Source: Candidatus Nomurabacteria bacterium (GTDB taxonomy: Bacteria; Patescibacteriota; Minisyncoccia; Phycocordibacterales; UBA9973). From it: a stretch of DNA of 10,595 nucleotides. The stretch's first letter is position 1. Each line of letters begins with the position of its first letter. The stretch lies in contig JAHFNN010000029.1 in NCBI GenBank assembly GCA_023267315.1, positions 1 through 10,595 on the forward strand. The letters run 5' to 3'. Below the pieces are notes generated by a model. The model searched no databases, was not told where the DNA came from, and saw only the letters and a list, made by a program, of their open reading frames with translations. Of the stretch, positions 1-6,239 are shown piece by piece. A program made the position numbers and the translations under genes.

Positions 1-1
1 G

Positions 2-682
2 CAGAAGTTGCCGGAAGTTGCCAGTGTGACGTACACATCTGAAGATCAGGTTCTTGAGAGTTTTAAGAAAAAGCATGAAAACGATTATGCAACACTTCAA
101 GCGCTTGATGAACTAGGAACAAACCCACTTGGAGCAACACTCAATATTAAAGCAAAAGACCCTTCTCAATATGAGACGATTGCCAATTTTATTAAAGGTG
201 ACAATGGTCTTTCACAAGACAGCACCAGTATTATCGATACCGTTAATTACAACCAGAATAAAGTCATCATTGATCGTCTCACAGCAATTATTCATGGCGC
301 AGAGCGTCTTGGTTTTGGTGTGACACTTGTACTCGTGATTATTTCAATTTTGATTACGTTCAATACGATTCGGCTCACGATTTATATCGCACGTGAAGAG
401 ATTGGAGTGATGCGTCTGGTGGGTGCTGAAAATAAATATATTCGTGGACCATTTATGGTAGAAGGAGTTATTTATGGAATCATTGCGTCGCTAATCACGA
501 TGTTGATCTATTATCCGTTGACATTATGGTTGGGTAATAATATGGCATCGTTCCTTGGTATGAATGTATATGATTATTATCTTTCAAATTTCTTCGAGAT
601 GCTCTTTATTCTACTTATCTCTGGAGTTCTTATTGGAACAATTTCATCTTTCTTTGCTATTAATAAGTATTTAAAGAAGTAA
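2..682 (+). CDS. ftsX: Cell division protein FtsX, C-terminal part (5' end outside window)
   Basis: FtsX is the membrane subunit of the FtsEX complex, which couples ATP hydrolysis by FtsE to activation of peptidoglycan hydrolases at the division site. The frame is open from base 2, so the true start lies upstream; TTG at 8 (QKLPEVASV) is internal. About 226 residues are visible. First comes the end of the extracytoplasmic domain (EVASVTYTSEDQVLESF, a typical FtsX stretch). Three hydrophobic segments follow: the one beginning LGFGVTLVLVIISILI, the one after MVEGVIYG, and the one near the C-terminus around MLFILLISGVLIG. Between them lies the cytoplasmic loop IAREEIGVMRLVGAENKYIR, the most diagnostic motif. 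The family has four membrane segments, so the first is missing along with the N-terminus. ftsE is presumably upstream. Family identification is strong; membrane topology is inferred from hydrophobicity. Confidence 0.93.
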   Translation, partial: QKLPEVASVTYTSEDQVLESFKKKHENDYATLQALDELGTNPLGATLNIKAKDPSQYETIANFIKGDNGLSQDSTSIIDTVNYNQNKVIIDRLTAIIHGAERLGFGVTLVLVIISILITFNTIRLTIYIAREEIGVMRLVGAENKYIRGPFMVEGVIYGIIASLITMLIYYPLTLWLGNNMASFLGMNVYDYYLSNFFEMLFILLISGVLIGTISSFFAINKYLKK

Positions 683-688
683 TATACA
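683..688 (+). promoter_or_regulatory. Candidate -10 element for leaderless pyrG transcript
   Basis: TATACA lies directly after the ftsX stop codon and ends exactly 6 nt before the pyrG ATG, which puts the expected transcription start on the A of the start codon. There is no TGn extension and no clear -35. The same spacing recurs at other starts in this window, and that recurrence is the main support. Confidence 0.4.
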
Positions 689-694
689 GCTCAC

Positions 695-2350
695 ATGGAA
701 CAATCCGATTGTAAATATATATTTGTAGTAGGTGGCGTTATTTCCGGAGTAGGGAAAGGGATTGCCGCCTCCTCAATCGGAAAAATTCTTCAAGACCGTG
801 GTTTGACAGTAACTGCAATAAAAATCGATCCATATGTGAATGTTGATGCTGGTACCATGAATCCAACCGAGCACGGAGAAGTGTTTGTGTTAGATGACGG
901 TGACGAGACGGATCAGGATATGGGTAACTATGAGCGCTTTTTGAATATGGATCTCTCTCGAGTCAATTACATGACAACTGGGCGTGTTTATCAGGCGGTA
1001 ATCAACAAAGAACGCAATCTAGAATACGGTGGTAAATGCGTAGAAGTAGTTCCGCACGTTCCACTTGAAATTATCGATCGTATCAAGAAGGCAGCAAAAA
1101 ATGCGAAGGCAGATGTTGCGCTTATTGAAGTCGGTGGAACTGTTGGTGAATACCAAAATGTTCTCTTCTTGGAAGCGGCACGTATGATGAAGATTAAAAA
1201 CCCGCGCGATGTTATTTTTGTTATGGTGTCATACCTTCCGATTCCTTCGAAAGTGGGTGAAATGAAAACAAAGCCGACTCAATACGCCGTACGAACCCTC
1301 AATTCTTCTGGTATTCAACCTGATGTTATTATTGCGCGAAGCGAGCATCCACTTGATGACAAGCGTAAGGAGAAGCTCGCATTTTCATGTAGTGTCACTC
1401 CGGAACGTATCATTTCTGCGCCGGATGTTTCTTCTGTCTATGATGTTCCGATAAACTTTGAAAAAGAAAAACTCTCCGATACTCTCTGTGAACTGCTTGG
1501 CATGAAATGTGGTATCGGTGGAAGCAAAGGTGAAAAAGACTGGAAAAAATTCGTCGCGAATGTGCATAACGGGAAAGAAGATGTAAATATTGCAGTTATT
1601 GGAAAATATTTTGATACGGGTGATTACGTACTTTCTGATGCCTATCTCTCAGTCATTGAAGCACTCAAATATTCTACATACGCTCTCAAACGCAAACCGG
1701 TGCTTACCTGGCTCAATGCACTTGATTTTGAAACGGATCCGAAAAAAGTAAAAGAGCTCGCAAAATATGATGGTATCTTAGTCCCAGGTGGTTTTGGTAA
1801 GCGAGGTGTAGAAGGAAAAATAAATGTGATTCGCTATGCACGTGAACACAAGATTCCATATTTTGGACTCTGCTATGGTATGCAGCTTGCAGTTATAGAG
1901 TATGCTCGAAATGTATTGGGGCTCAAGGGTGCAAATACACCTGAAGTTGATTCTGGGGCACCACATCTCGTCATTGATATTATGGAAGACCAGAAGGATA
2001 AGATGAAGAAGAAGGATTTTGGTGGCACGATGCGTTTGGGCACCTATCCATGTGTGCTTAAAAAAGGAACTCACGCATATGGCGCATACAAATCTGCTCG
2101 TGTGAATGAGCGTCACCGTCATCGCTATGAAGTGAATCCAGAATACATCAGTGATATTCAAGAAGCTGGTCTTGTATTCTCTGGAGTTTCCCCAGACGGA
2201 CGACTCATGGAAATAGCTGAACTTCCAAAGCGAGTACACCCGTTTTTCCTGGCAACACAATTCCATCCTGAATTCAAAGCTCGTCCACTCGATCCACACC
2301 CACTTTTCACTGCGTTCGTCAAAGCAGCGCTCGCTCGTAAACATAAATAA
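695..2350 (+). CDS. pyrG: CTP synthase (glutamine-hydrolysing)
   Basis: CTP synthase converts UTP, ATP and glutamine to CTP, the last step of de novo CTP synthesis, in the cytoplasm. At 551 residues it has full family length. The N-terminal synthase domain shows VVGGVISGVGKG (residues 11-22, ATP loop), KIDPYVNVDAGTMNP (43-57), ETDQDMGNYERF (71-82), IEVGGTVGE (144-152, with the Mg-binding Glu) and the UTP-site KTKPTQ (191-196). The C-terminal class I amidotransferase domain has the nucleophile Cys393 in GLCYGMQ and the His524/Glu526 pair in QFHPEF. SGVGKG replaces the usual bacterial SSLGKG, and CYGMQ replaces CLGMQ; both resemble the CPR/archaeal branch. The gene lies 12 bp after ftsX, with a candidate -10 exactly 6 nt before its ATG. 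An EamA transporter starts 3 bp after its stop. Confidence 0.98.
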   Translation: MEQSDCKYIFVVGGVISGVGKGIAASSIGKILQDRGLTVTAIKIDPYVNVDAGTMNPTEHGEVFVLDDGDETDQDMGNYERFLNMDLSRVNYMTTGRVYQAVINKERNLEYGGKCVEVVPHVPLEIIDRIKKAAKNAKADVALIEVGGTVGEYQNVLFLEAARMMKIKNPRDVIFVMVSYLPIPSKVGEMKTKPTQYAVRTLNSSGIQPDVIIARSEHPLDDKRKEKLAFSCSVTPERIISAPDVSSVYDVPINFEKEKLSDTLCELLGMKCGIGGSKGEKDWKKFVANVHNGKEDVNIAVIGKYFDTGDYVLSDAYLSVIEALKYSTYALKRKPVLTWLNALDFETDPKKVKELAKYDGILVPGGFGKRGVEGKINVIRYAREHKIPYFGLCYGMQLAVIEYARNVLGLKGANTPEVDSGAPHLVIDIMEDQKDKMKKKDFGGTMRLGTYPCVLKKGTHAYGAYKSARVNERHRHRYEVNPEYISDIQEAGLVFSGVSPDGRLMEIAELPKRVHPFFLATQFHPEFKARPLDPHPLFTAFVKAALARKHK

Positions 2351-2353
2351 TCT

Positions 2354-3226
2354 ATGATCTTAGGAATCATTTTTGCAATCGCCGCCATGTTCTTCTGGGG
2401 TTTTGGTGATTTCTTTATTCAGCGTTCAACACGTAAAGTTGGGGATTGGGAAACGCTATTCATTATCACACTCATCGGCTGTATTATTTTGCTGCCATTC
2501 GTGTGGAGTAATTTGGGAGGTCTTTTCTCCGGCAATACATCATCACTGTCGGTCCTACTCGCTGCGGGTGCATTTCTCTTTATCGCAGGTATGCTTGAGT
2601 TTGAAGCACTTCGTTTAGGAAAAATGTCTGTCATTGAGCCGACATGGTCTATTGAAATTCTTGTAGCTGCACTGCTCGCATTTCTCATACTTGGAGAAGT
2701 ATTGAGTTTTGGCCAAGTCTGTGTTATCGTCTCGCTCATTATCGGACTTTTTTTACTCTCATACCGCGGAGTGGCTTTTTCAAAAAAATTTCTGCTTGAG
2801 CGGGGTGTACCAATCGCGATTCTGTCTGCACTCATTATGGGTATTGCCGCTTTTTTTATTGGGTGGGGTGCACGCGAGACTGATGCACTGATGGTGAACT
2901 TTGCCGTCAGTCTCTTTTCTCTTATTGGCTCTGCGGTCTATCTCATATATCACAAACGATTACTCCATACACTTCGTGATATTTTTAAATATCCAAAAAC
3001 ATTACTTACAATGTCGATACTCGATAATGCTGCGTGGATCGCATTCGCATTTGCAATGACCTTATCGCCGATTGGTATTGCGACGGCCATTTCTGAGGGG
3101 TATGTCATTATTGCAGTAATTTTGGGTCTGGTCGTAAATAAGGAGAAGTTAGAGCGTCACCAAAATATGGGACTCTGGGTAGCCGTGGTGTCAGCTATTG
3201 TGCTTGCGGTGAAGACCGCATACTAA
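2354..3226 (+). CDS. EamA/DMT-superfamily 10-TM transporter
   Basis: This is an inner-membrane protein of 290 residues, the normal size for the drug/metabolite transporter superfamily with two five-helix EamA repeats. The N-terminus IIFAIAAMFFWGFGDFF is the characteristic first helix. The end of repeat 1 has the motif IEPTWSIEILVAALLAFLILGE (residues about 95-116), where the E-P and L-G-E positions are typical. Repeat 2 starts near ILSALIMGIAAFFIGW and ends with IATAISEGYVIIAVILGLV and a final helix. The substrate cannot be predicted; exporters of amino acids, nucleosides and metabolites all occur in this family. It starts 3 bp after pyrG without a Shine-Dalgarno sequence, so it is probably co-transcribed with pyrG. 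A weak CATAAA also sits 6 nt before the ATG. Confidence 0.88.
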   Translation: MILGIIFAIAAMFFWGFGDFFIQRSTRKVGDWETLFIITLIGCIILLPFVWSNLGGLFSGNTSSLSVLLAAGAFLFIAGMLEFEALRLGKMSVIEPTWSIEILVAALLAFLILGEVLSFGQVCVIVSLIIGLFLLSYRGVAFSKKFLLERGVPIAILSALIMGIAAFFIGWGARETDALMVNFAVSLFSLIGSAVYLIYHKRLLHTLRDIFKYPKTLLTMSILDNAAWIAFAFAMTLSPIGIATAISEGYVIIAVILGLVVNKEKLERHQNMGLWVAVVSAIVLAVKTAY

Positions 3227-3233
3227 GAAATAT

Positions 3234-3830
3234 ATGGAAGAATATGAAGTGAAATTTTTAAATATCAATCGAGAGGAAATGGAGCAGAAGCTCGTTGCTA
3301 TTGGAGCAATTAGGATCGGTGAATTCTTTTTCAAACGTCGGATTTTTGACTATCCGGATATGCGTCTCGACAAGGATCACAGTTGGCTTCGCTTACGTGA
3401 CGAGAGTGATAAGGTCACACTTTCTTTCAAGCGCCGTTTTGGAGTCAAATCAAGTGACGGCCTGACGTCAGATGACGGTATGCAAGAGTTCGAAATTACG
3501 GTGAGTGATTATAAAACTGCGGGAGATATTATTTTACAATTGGGACTCGTTGAAAAGAATGCGCGGGAAAATAAGCGCACCAAATATCGAAAAGGAAACG
3601 TTGAATTCGATCTTGAAAATTGTCCGCGACTCAATCCGTATATGGAAATAGAAGGTAAGTCATGGGCGGATGTTGATCAGGCGATCCTTGAACTTGGGCT
3701 CGATAAAAATGAAGCAAAAAGATTTAGCACAAAACAAATTTACGCACTAGCCGGTATTAATGAGTCAGACTATCGCTATATGGGGTTTGATACATTTATA
3801 AAAAAGGACGGCACTGAGGAATCTGCGTAA
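3234..3830 (+). CDS. CYTH-domain protein (triphosphate tunnel metalloenzyme, CyaB-like)
   Basis: The protein has 198 residues and the CYTH fold, an eight-stranded barrel that binds triphosphates and divalent metal. The N-terminal ExExK signature is EYEVK (residues 3-7). It is followed by the basic and acidic barrel strands WLRLR (51-55), SFKRR (64-68), EFEITV (85-90), KRTKYRKG (114-121), EFDLENCP (124-131) and YMEIEG (136-141). Together these give the alternating Arg/Lys/Glu tunnel lining expected of an active enzyme. Known members include class IV adenylate cyclase, thiamine triphosphatase and inorganic triphosphatase. The sequence does not decide between these, although the overall arrangement is closest to the CyaB/class IV cyclase group. 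It lies 7 bp after the EamA gene, in the same run, and is the last gene before a hairpin and a convergent gene. Confidence 0.88.
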   Translation: MEEYEVKFLNINREEMEQKLVAIGAIRIGEFFFKRRIFDYPDMRLDKDHSWLRLRDESDKVTLSFKRRFGVKSSDGLTSDDGMQEFEITVSDYKTAGDIILQLGLVEKNARENKRTKYRKGNVEFDLENCPRLNPYMEIEGKSWADVDQAILELGLDKNEAKRFSTKQIYALAGINESDYRYMGFDTFIKKDGTEESA

Positions 3831-3846
3831 TTTTGGGTAAAATTTT

Positions 3847-3874
3847 AGCCGTCCCGATTTTAATCGGGACGGCT
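3847..3874. terminator. Hairpin between convergent genes, probable bidirectional terminator
   Basis: The arms 3847-3858 and 3863-3874 are perfectly complementary over 12 bp (AGCCGTCCCGAT), closing a 4-nt loop. The hairpin sits 16 bp after the CYTH stop and 20 bp before the stop of the minus-strand gene, where a shared terminator is expected. Neither side carries a proper T run: GGATTAAAC follows on the + strand and AAAATTTTACCC on the minus strand. It is therefore not a textbook intrinsic terminator and may instead stabilise RNA 3' ends. Confidence 0.65.
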
Positions 3875-3894
3875 GGATTAAACAATGTACAATC

Positions 3895-4563
3895 TTAATT
3901 TTTTAGAACCTGCATCTGTTCAAGATGTTTTTTCATCTCCTTCCTGTTTATTCTCTTGGAAAAAAATTCCTGTGGAAAAATGATGAGTACAAAATCAATT
4001 CCTTTGGAGCTGATCTCGTCATCTTCTTCTAATGACTTCAGGATTCCTAATTGGAGGAGTTCCCACACTCCACTAAAAGAGGAAATTAAGAACTCGTTTG
4101 TTAACCTGTTTTGTTTCTTAATTTCACTTTCAATGGAATCCAGTATTGAAGAGAGATAGTCTTGATAATATTTTGCACGCATTCTGATCCTCTCTGCAAT
4201 TTTAGCGAAACACAGAATCCATTTATCAAGATCTTGTCGGAGTCGTGGATCGCGCTCTTTTGCGATACAATCACCTTTTGATTTGAGTGTTGTCGCGAGT
4301 ATATCGAGCGCATTTTTCTTGCTGAGCTCGATTATACTTGCAAAGTAGTCTCTGAGTTGGGCTATAGAACTTTCGGTCGGGAACTCACTTGTAATAAATT
4401 CCTCACGTAAGCCATTTAACCTTCGATTGAAGCGATCGACGCTTTCGATAATTTTTTCATAGGTCAGTAATTCTTTCATTTTTTTTGGGGAGTTTAAAAA
4501 TTCGCTTGCATTATATACGTATTTTGCTATTTTGTCAAACAACCCTTGAAAGAAAAGGCGCAA
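3895..4563 (-). CDS. Hypothetical protein, helix-rich orphan
   Basis: I do not recognise this 222-residue protein. It is rich in Glu, Lys, Leu and Ile with few Gly or Pro. Long amphipathic stretches (for example KIIESVDRFNRRLNGL and YYQDYLSSILDSIESEIKKQ) suggest an all-alpha, partly coiled-coil soluble protein. It has no membrane segment and no signal peptide. It is the only minus-strand gene in the window and converges on the CYTH gene. The longest reading starts at TTG 4563. A minus-strand TATACA (4577-4572) lies 8 nt before it, which supports this start. The first ATG is at 4479 and would give 194 residues, without a Shine-Dalgarno sequence. Reality as a gene is supported by its length, the absence of a competing ORF on the other strand, and its position between a hairpin and a promoter-like site. 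No function can be assigned. Confidence 0.7.
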   Translation of the reverse strand: MRLFFQGLFDKIAKYVYNASEFLNSPKKMKELLTYEKIIESVDRFNRRLNGLREEFITSEFPTESSIAQLRDYFASIIELSKKNALDILATTLKSKGDCIAKERDPRLRQDLDKWILCFAKIAERIRMRAKYYQDYLSSILDSIESEIKKQNRLTNEFLISSFSGVWELLQLGILKSLEEDDEISSKGIDFVLIIFPQEFFSKRINRKEMKKHLEQMQVLKN

Positions 4564-4571
4564 TACGGTAC

Positions 4572-4577
4572 TGTATA
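4572..4577 (-). promoter_or_regulatory. Candidate -10 for the minus-strand orphan gene
   Basis: On the minus strand, TATACA ends 8 nt before the TTG start at 4563, which would give a leader of about 2 nt. There is no TGn extension and no convincing -35. The palindrome at 4586-4601 lies just upstream, about where a regulator could bind. Confidence 0.35.
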
Positions 4578-4585
4578 GCTACATC

Positions 4586-4605
4586 AACAGCTCGAGCTGT
4601 TTTTT
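4586..4605 (+). terminator. 16-bp perfect palindrome plus T run (terminator-like or operator)
   Basis: AACAGCTCGAGCTGTT is a perfect palindrome (4586-4601) and the T run continues to 4605. As RNA on the + strand it would fold into a 6-bp stem with a UCGA loop followed by U residues, which resembles a short intrinsic terminator. However, no + strand gene precedes it; it lies 28 bp before the tRNA gene. From the minus strand it sits just upstream of the candidate promoter of the orphan gene, where an operator for a dimeric regulator would be. The sequence does not decide between these roles. Confidence 0.45.
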
Positions 4606-4632
4606 AATTGCCGTCACTTTTGTTTTTAAAGC

Positions 4633-4703
4633 TGGGAGATCATCTAATGGTAGGATGCAACTCTCTGAAAGTTGTCATCTAGGTTCGAATCCTAGTCTCC
4701 CAG
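4633..4703 (+). tRNA. tRNA-Gln (anticodon CTG)
   Basis: A complete cloverleaf can be drawn. The acceptor stem TGGGAGA (4633-4639) pairs with TCTCCCA (4696-4702) over 7 bp, and the discriminator is G4703. The D stem ATCT (4642-4645) pairs with GGAT (4653-4656), closing a loop that contains GG. The anticodon stem CAACT (4658-4662) pairs with AGTTG (4670-4674); the loop CTCTGAA puts the anticodon CTG at 4665-4667. The T stem CTAGG (4679-4683) pairs with CCTAG (4691-4695) around the loop TTCGAAT. U1-A72 and G73 fit bacterial tRNA-Gln. CCA is not encoded (CT follows G73), so it must be added by nucleotidyltransferase. The apparent GC extension at 4631-4632, which would also pair, is outside the mature tRNA. 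No clear promoter was found upstream. Confidence 0.95.
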
Positions 4704-4704
4704 C
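4662..4704 (+). repeat. Direct repeat copy A (3' half of functional tRNA-Gln)
   Basis: This is the intact partner of the 43-bp repeat at 4735-4777, with an offset of 73 bp and 42 of 43 bases identical. Thirty bp (4705-4734) separate the two copies. That spacer has no ORF and no feature that I can name. Confidence 0.85.
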
Positions 4705-4734
4705 TTTGGAAATAAAACAGACAATAGAGGCTAA

Positions 4735-4777
4735 TCTCTGAAAGTTGTCATCTAGGTTCGAATCCTAGTCTCACAGC
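4735..4777 (+). pseudogene. Truncated tRNA-Gln copy (3' half), direct repeat of 4662-4704
   Basis: These 43 bases repeat 4662-4704 with a single mismatch (C4700 versus A4773). The repeat begins at the last base of the 5' anticodon stem and runs through the anticodon loop, T arm and 3' acceptor strand to one base past the discriminator. The 5' half is absent: upstream bases at 4731-4735 do not pair with the anticodon stem, and no acceptor or D stem exists, so it cannot form a tRNA. The extent, from anticodon loop to 3' end, matches the core of many tRNA attachment sites. It could be an att remnant, a failed tandem duplication, or the residue of a second tRNA gene. Confidence 0.85.
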
Positions 4778-4808
4778 AGTAAATATGTATCTTCCACTAA
4801 TTTGAAAG

Positions 4809-4817
4809 TGGTATAAT
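4809..4817 (+). promoter_or_regulatory. Extended -10 promoter, leaderless start of the RibD-C-like gene
   Basis: TGGTATAAT combines a TGn extension with a consensus -10 hexamer (4812-4817). Exactly 6 nt later comes the ATG at 4824, so the predicted +1 is the A of the start codon. There is no recognisable -35. A 5-bp inverted repeat, CCACT (4794-4798) and AGTGG (4807-4811), flanks the -35 to -10 spacer and could be an operator half-site pair. Confidence 0.72.
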
Positions 4818-4823
4818 ACAAGG

Positions 4824-5423
4824 ATGAGGAAAATAATCACAACAACTTTTGTGACTTTAGATGGTGTAATGCAAGCCCCAGGTGGACGCGAAGAAGATAC
4901 TGCTGGCGGTTTTGCCTATGGCGGCTGGCAGAGGTCTTTTCCCGAAGACAAGATAATAGGTCCCATTTTGAGTGAATTCTTTAATATTCCATTTGAGCTT
5001 CTCCTTGGCAAGAAAACTTATGATATTTTTGCTGGATTCTGGCCCAATGCAAAGACCGATCTTGAGGTGGCAGTTCCATTTAATAAAACAAAAAAATATG
5101 TCGTGTCGCATGAATCATTTGTTCCTGCATGGAACAACTCAGCTTGTATTACCGGAGATGTTGTAGAGCAGATAAAGAAATTGAAAGAGGAAGATGGTCC
5201 GGATTTGTGGGTCTGGGGCAGTGGGAACTTTATCCAGACTTTGCTCAAAAATAATCTGATAGATAGGATGCATCTATTTATATATCCCATCACTATTAGC
5301 ACGGGCAAAAAGCTTTTTGCTGAAGGAACCCAAGCCCAAAATTTTAAACTTGTTGATTCAAAAATCGGAACGACCGGCGTTGTCTTTGTTACGTATGAAC
5401 CCGCTGATCCACTCAAAGTTTAA
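4824..5423 (+). CDS. Dihydrofolate reductase family protein (RibD C-terminal domain-like)
   Basis: This 199-residue, single-domain cytoplasmic protein has the fold shared by dihydrofolate reductase and the C-terminal domain of the riboflavin enzyme RibD. Motifs are TLDGVMQAPG (residues 11-20), LLLGKKTYDIFAGFWP (59-74, the G-+-K/R-T-Y element), the NADPH-binding WGSGNFIQTLL (131-141) and DRMHLFIYPITISTGKKLF (148-166). These stand-alone proteins are probably NADPH-dependent reductases. Their substrates are mostly unknown, and they should not be called true DHFR or riboflavin enzymes without further evidence. The gene is the first of five accessory-type genes after the tRNA and is read from an extended -10 promoter with essentially no leader. 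The stop is TAA. Confidence 0.9.
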   Translation: MRKIITTTFVTLDGVMQAPGGREEDTAGGFAYGGWQRSFPEDKIIGPILSEFFNIPFELLLGKKTYDIFAGFWPNAKTDLEVAVPFNKTKKYVVSHESFVPAWNNSACITGDVVEQIKKLKEEDGPDLWVWGSGNFIQTLLKNNLIDRMHLFIYPITISTGKKLFAEGTQAQNFKLVDSKIGTTGVVFVTYEPADPLKV

Positions 5424-5471
5424 GTTGATGTATCGCCTGAAGTAAGAAAAGATGAATAAATAAATAATTTT

Positions 5472-5795
5472 ATGAATATTTTTAAAAAATACAGTGCCTA
5501 TTTGAAAAACAACCCGCAGGGTTTTTGGTTTAAGAGAAAAGTATTCGGCTGGGGATGGACTCCAGCCAGATGGCAGGGATGGTGTGTTATTCTCGTGTAT
5601 GCAGCACTCATCTCCGTAGTAGTATTTTCAAGAGAAAAAGACATAGCTGGCAATCCTGACTCAGGAAGTAATTTTCTGATATTCGCTCTACCAATCATTA
5701 TTTTGACCATTCTACTGGCTGTTGTCGCCTACAAGAAGGGAGAAAAGCCTCGCTGGCAGTGGGGATTCCCGCCTGAAAACATCAACTCGAAATAA
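5472..5795 (+). CDS. Small two-TM membrane protein with GWGWTPA motif
   Basis: This 107-residue protein has two predicted membrane helices (about residues 36-52 and 68-88). Between them is a short polar loop containing REKDIAGNPDSGS. The N-terminus carries the aromatic motif FKRKVFGWGWTPARWQGW (20-37), and the C-terminus is basic and aromatic (KKGEKPRWQWGFPPEN). From memory, small proteins with GWGWTP-x-x-WQGW occur widely as conserved hypotheticals, but I cannot name a function. Both termini are probably cytoplasmic. It lies 48 bp after the RibD-C-like gene. The upstream AT-rich stretch (AATAAATAAATAATTTT) contains neither a Shine-Dalgarno sequence nor a convincing -10, so co-transcription with the preceding gene is likely. 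Confidence 0.8.
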   Translation: MNIFKKYSAYLKNNPQGFWFKRKVFGWGWTPARWQGWCVILVYAALISVVVFSREKDIAGNPDSGSNFLIFALPIIILTILLAVVAYKKGEKPRWQWGFPPENINSK

Positions 5796-5826
5796 ATTAT
5801 GTTAGGTGTTAAATTCTAGATATTTC

Positions 5827-5835
5827 TGATATTAT
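5827..5835 (+). promoter_or_regulatory. Extended -10 promoter in front of the VOC gene
   Basis: TGATATTAT combines a TGn extension with the TATTAT hexamer (5830-5835). It lies 7 nt before the ATG at 5843, so the predicted leader is 0-1 nt. There is no clear -35. It would drive the VOC, DinB-like and possibly the methyltransferase genes. Confidence 0.6.
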
Positions 5836-5842
5836 TTTAACT

Positions 5843-6238
5843 ATGAATAAAGTCACACATTTTGAATTTCCTTGGGATGACAAGGATCGAGCTCAATCTT
5901 TTTATAAGAACGTTTTTGATTGGAAGCCATTTGAATGGGAACAATTTGGCTATACGAGTTGGCAAACTGGGCCAGTGGATGAAAAAATGCAGCCGACTGA
6001 ACCTGGCTTCATAAATGGTGGATCCAGTAAACGTGATATGAGCATGCCATATCCAATGTTTTATATTGATGTTCTCGACATTGATACAACATTAAAAAAT
6101 ATCGTTGAAAACGGTGGCTCAGTGGTGCGTGGTAAAACTCCATTAGGAGAGAATGGCAGTATGGGTTTCTTGGCTTGGTTTAAAGATTCCGAAGGGAATA
6201 TTCTCGGATTGTCTCAATATAAAAAACAAAATAATTAA
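5843..6238 (+). CDS. VOC-family protein (glyoxalase/bleomycin-resistance fold)
   Basis: The protein has 131 residues, the standard length for one vicinal-oxygen-chelate domain made of two beta-alpha-beta-beta-beta units. The N-terminus VTHFEFPWDDKDRAQSFYKN (residues 4-23) is the classic first strand and helix; His6 is a likely metal ligand. The second half begins at PMFYIDVLDIDTTLKNIVENGG (71-92) and ends with the typical FKDSEGNILGLSQ (113-125), in which the D-x-x-G-N turn precedes the last strand. Known relatives include glyoxalases, bleomycin-binding proteins and many uncharacterised proteins, so the substrate is open. It has its own extended -10 promoter. The next gene starts 1 bp after its stop, which implies translational coupling. 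Confidence 0.9.
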   Translation: MNKVTHFEFPWDDKDRAQSFYKNVFDWKPFEWEQFGYTSWQTGPVDEKMQPTEPGFINGGSSKRDMSMPYPMFYIDVLDIDTTLKNIVENGGSVVRGKTPLGENGSMGFLAWFKDSEGNILGLSQYKKQNN

Positions 6239-6239
6239 T

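Noticed and set aside
1778..2344. 188-codon open frame on the minus strand inside pyrG
   Set aside because: It is fully antisense to conserved CTP synthase sequence, is rich in His, Cys and Phe as expected of a shadow frame, and shows no family motif.
4546..4574. + strand promoter TTGAAA-N17-TACTGT for the tRNA gene
   Set aside because: The -10 is poor, it lies mostly inside the orphan gene, and its transcript would have to cross the palindrome plus T run before the tRNA.
4705..4734. Intron or mobile element between the two tRNA half copies
   Set aside because: Only 30 bp separate the copies, and the first tRNA is already complete, so no splicing is required and nothing could be encoded there.
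6153..6239. Longer start for the DinB-like gene at ATG 6153
   Set aside because: It would overlap 86 bp of the VOC gene and adds residues unlike the family. ATG 6240, 1 bp after the VOC stop, gives the expected N-terminus.
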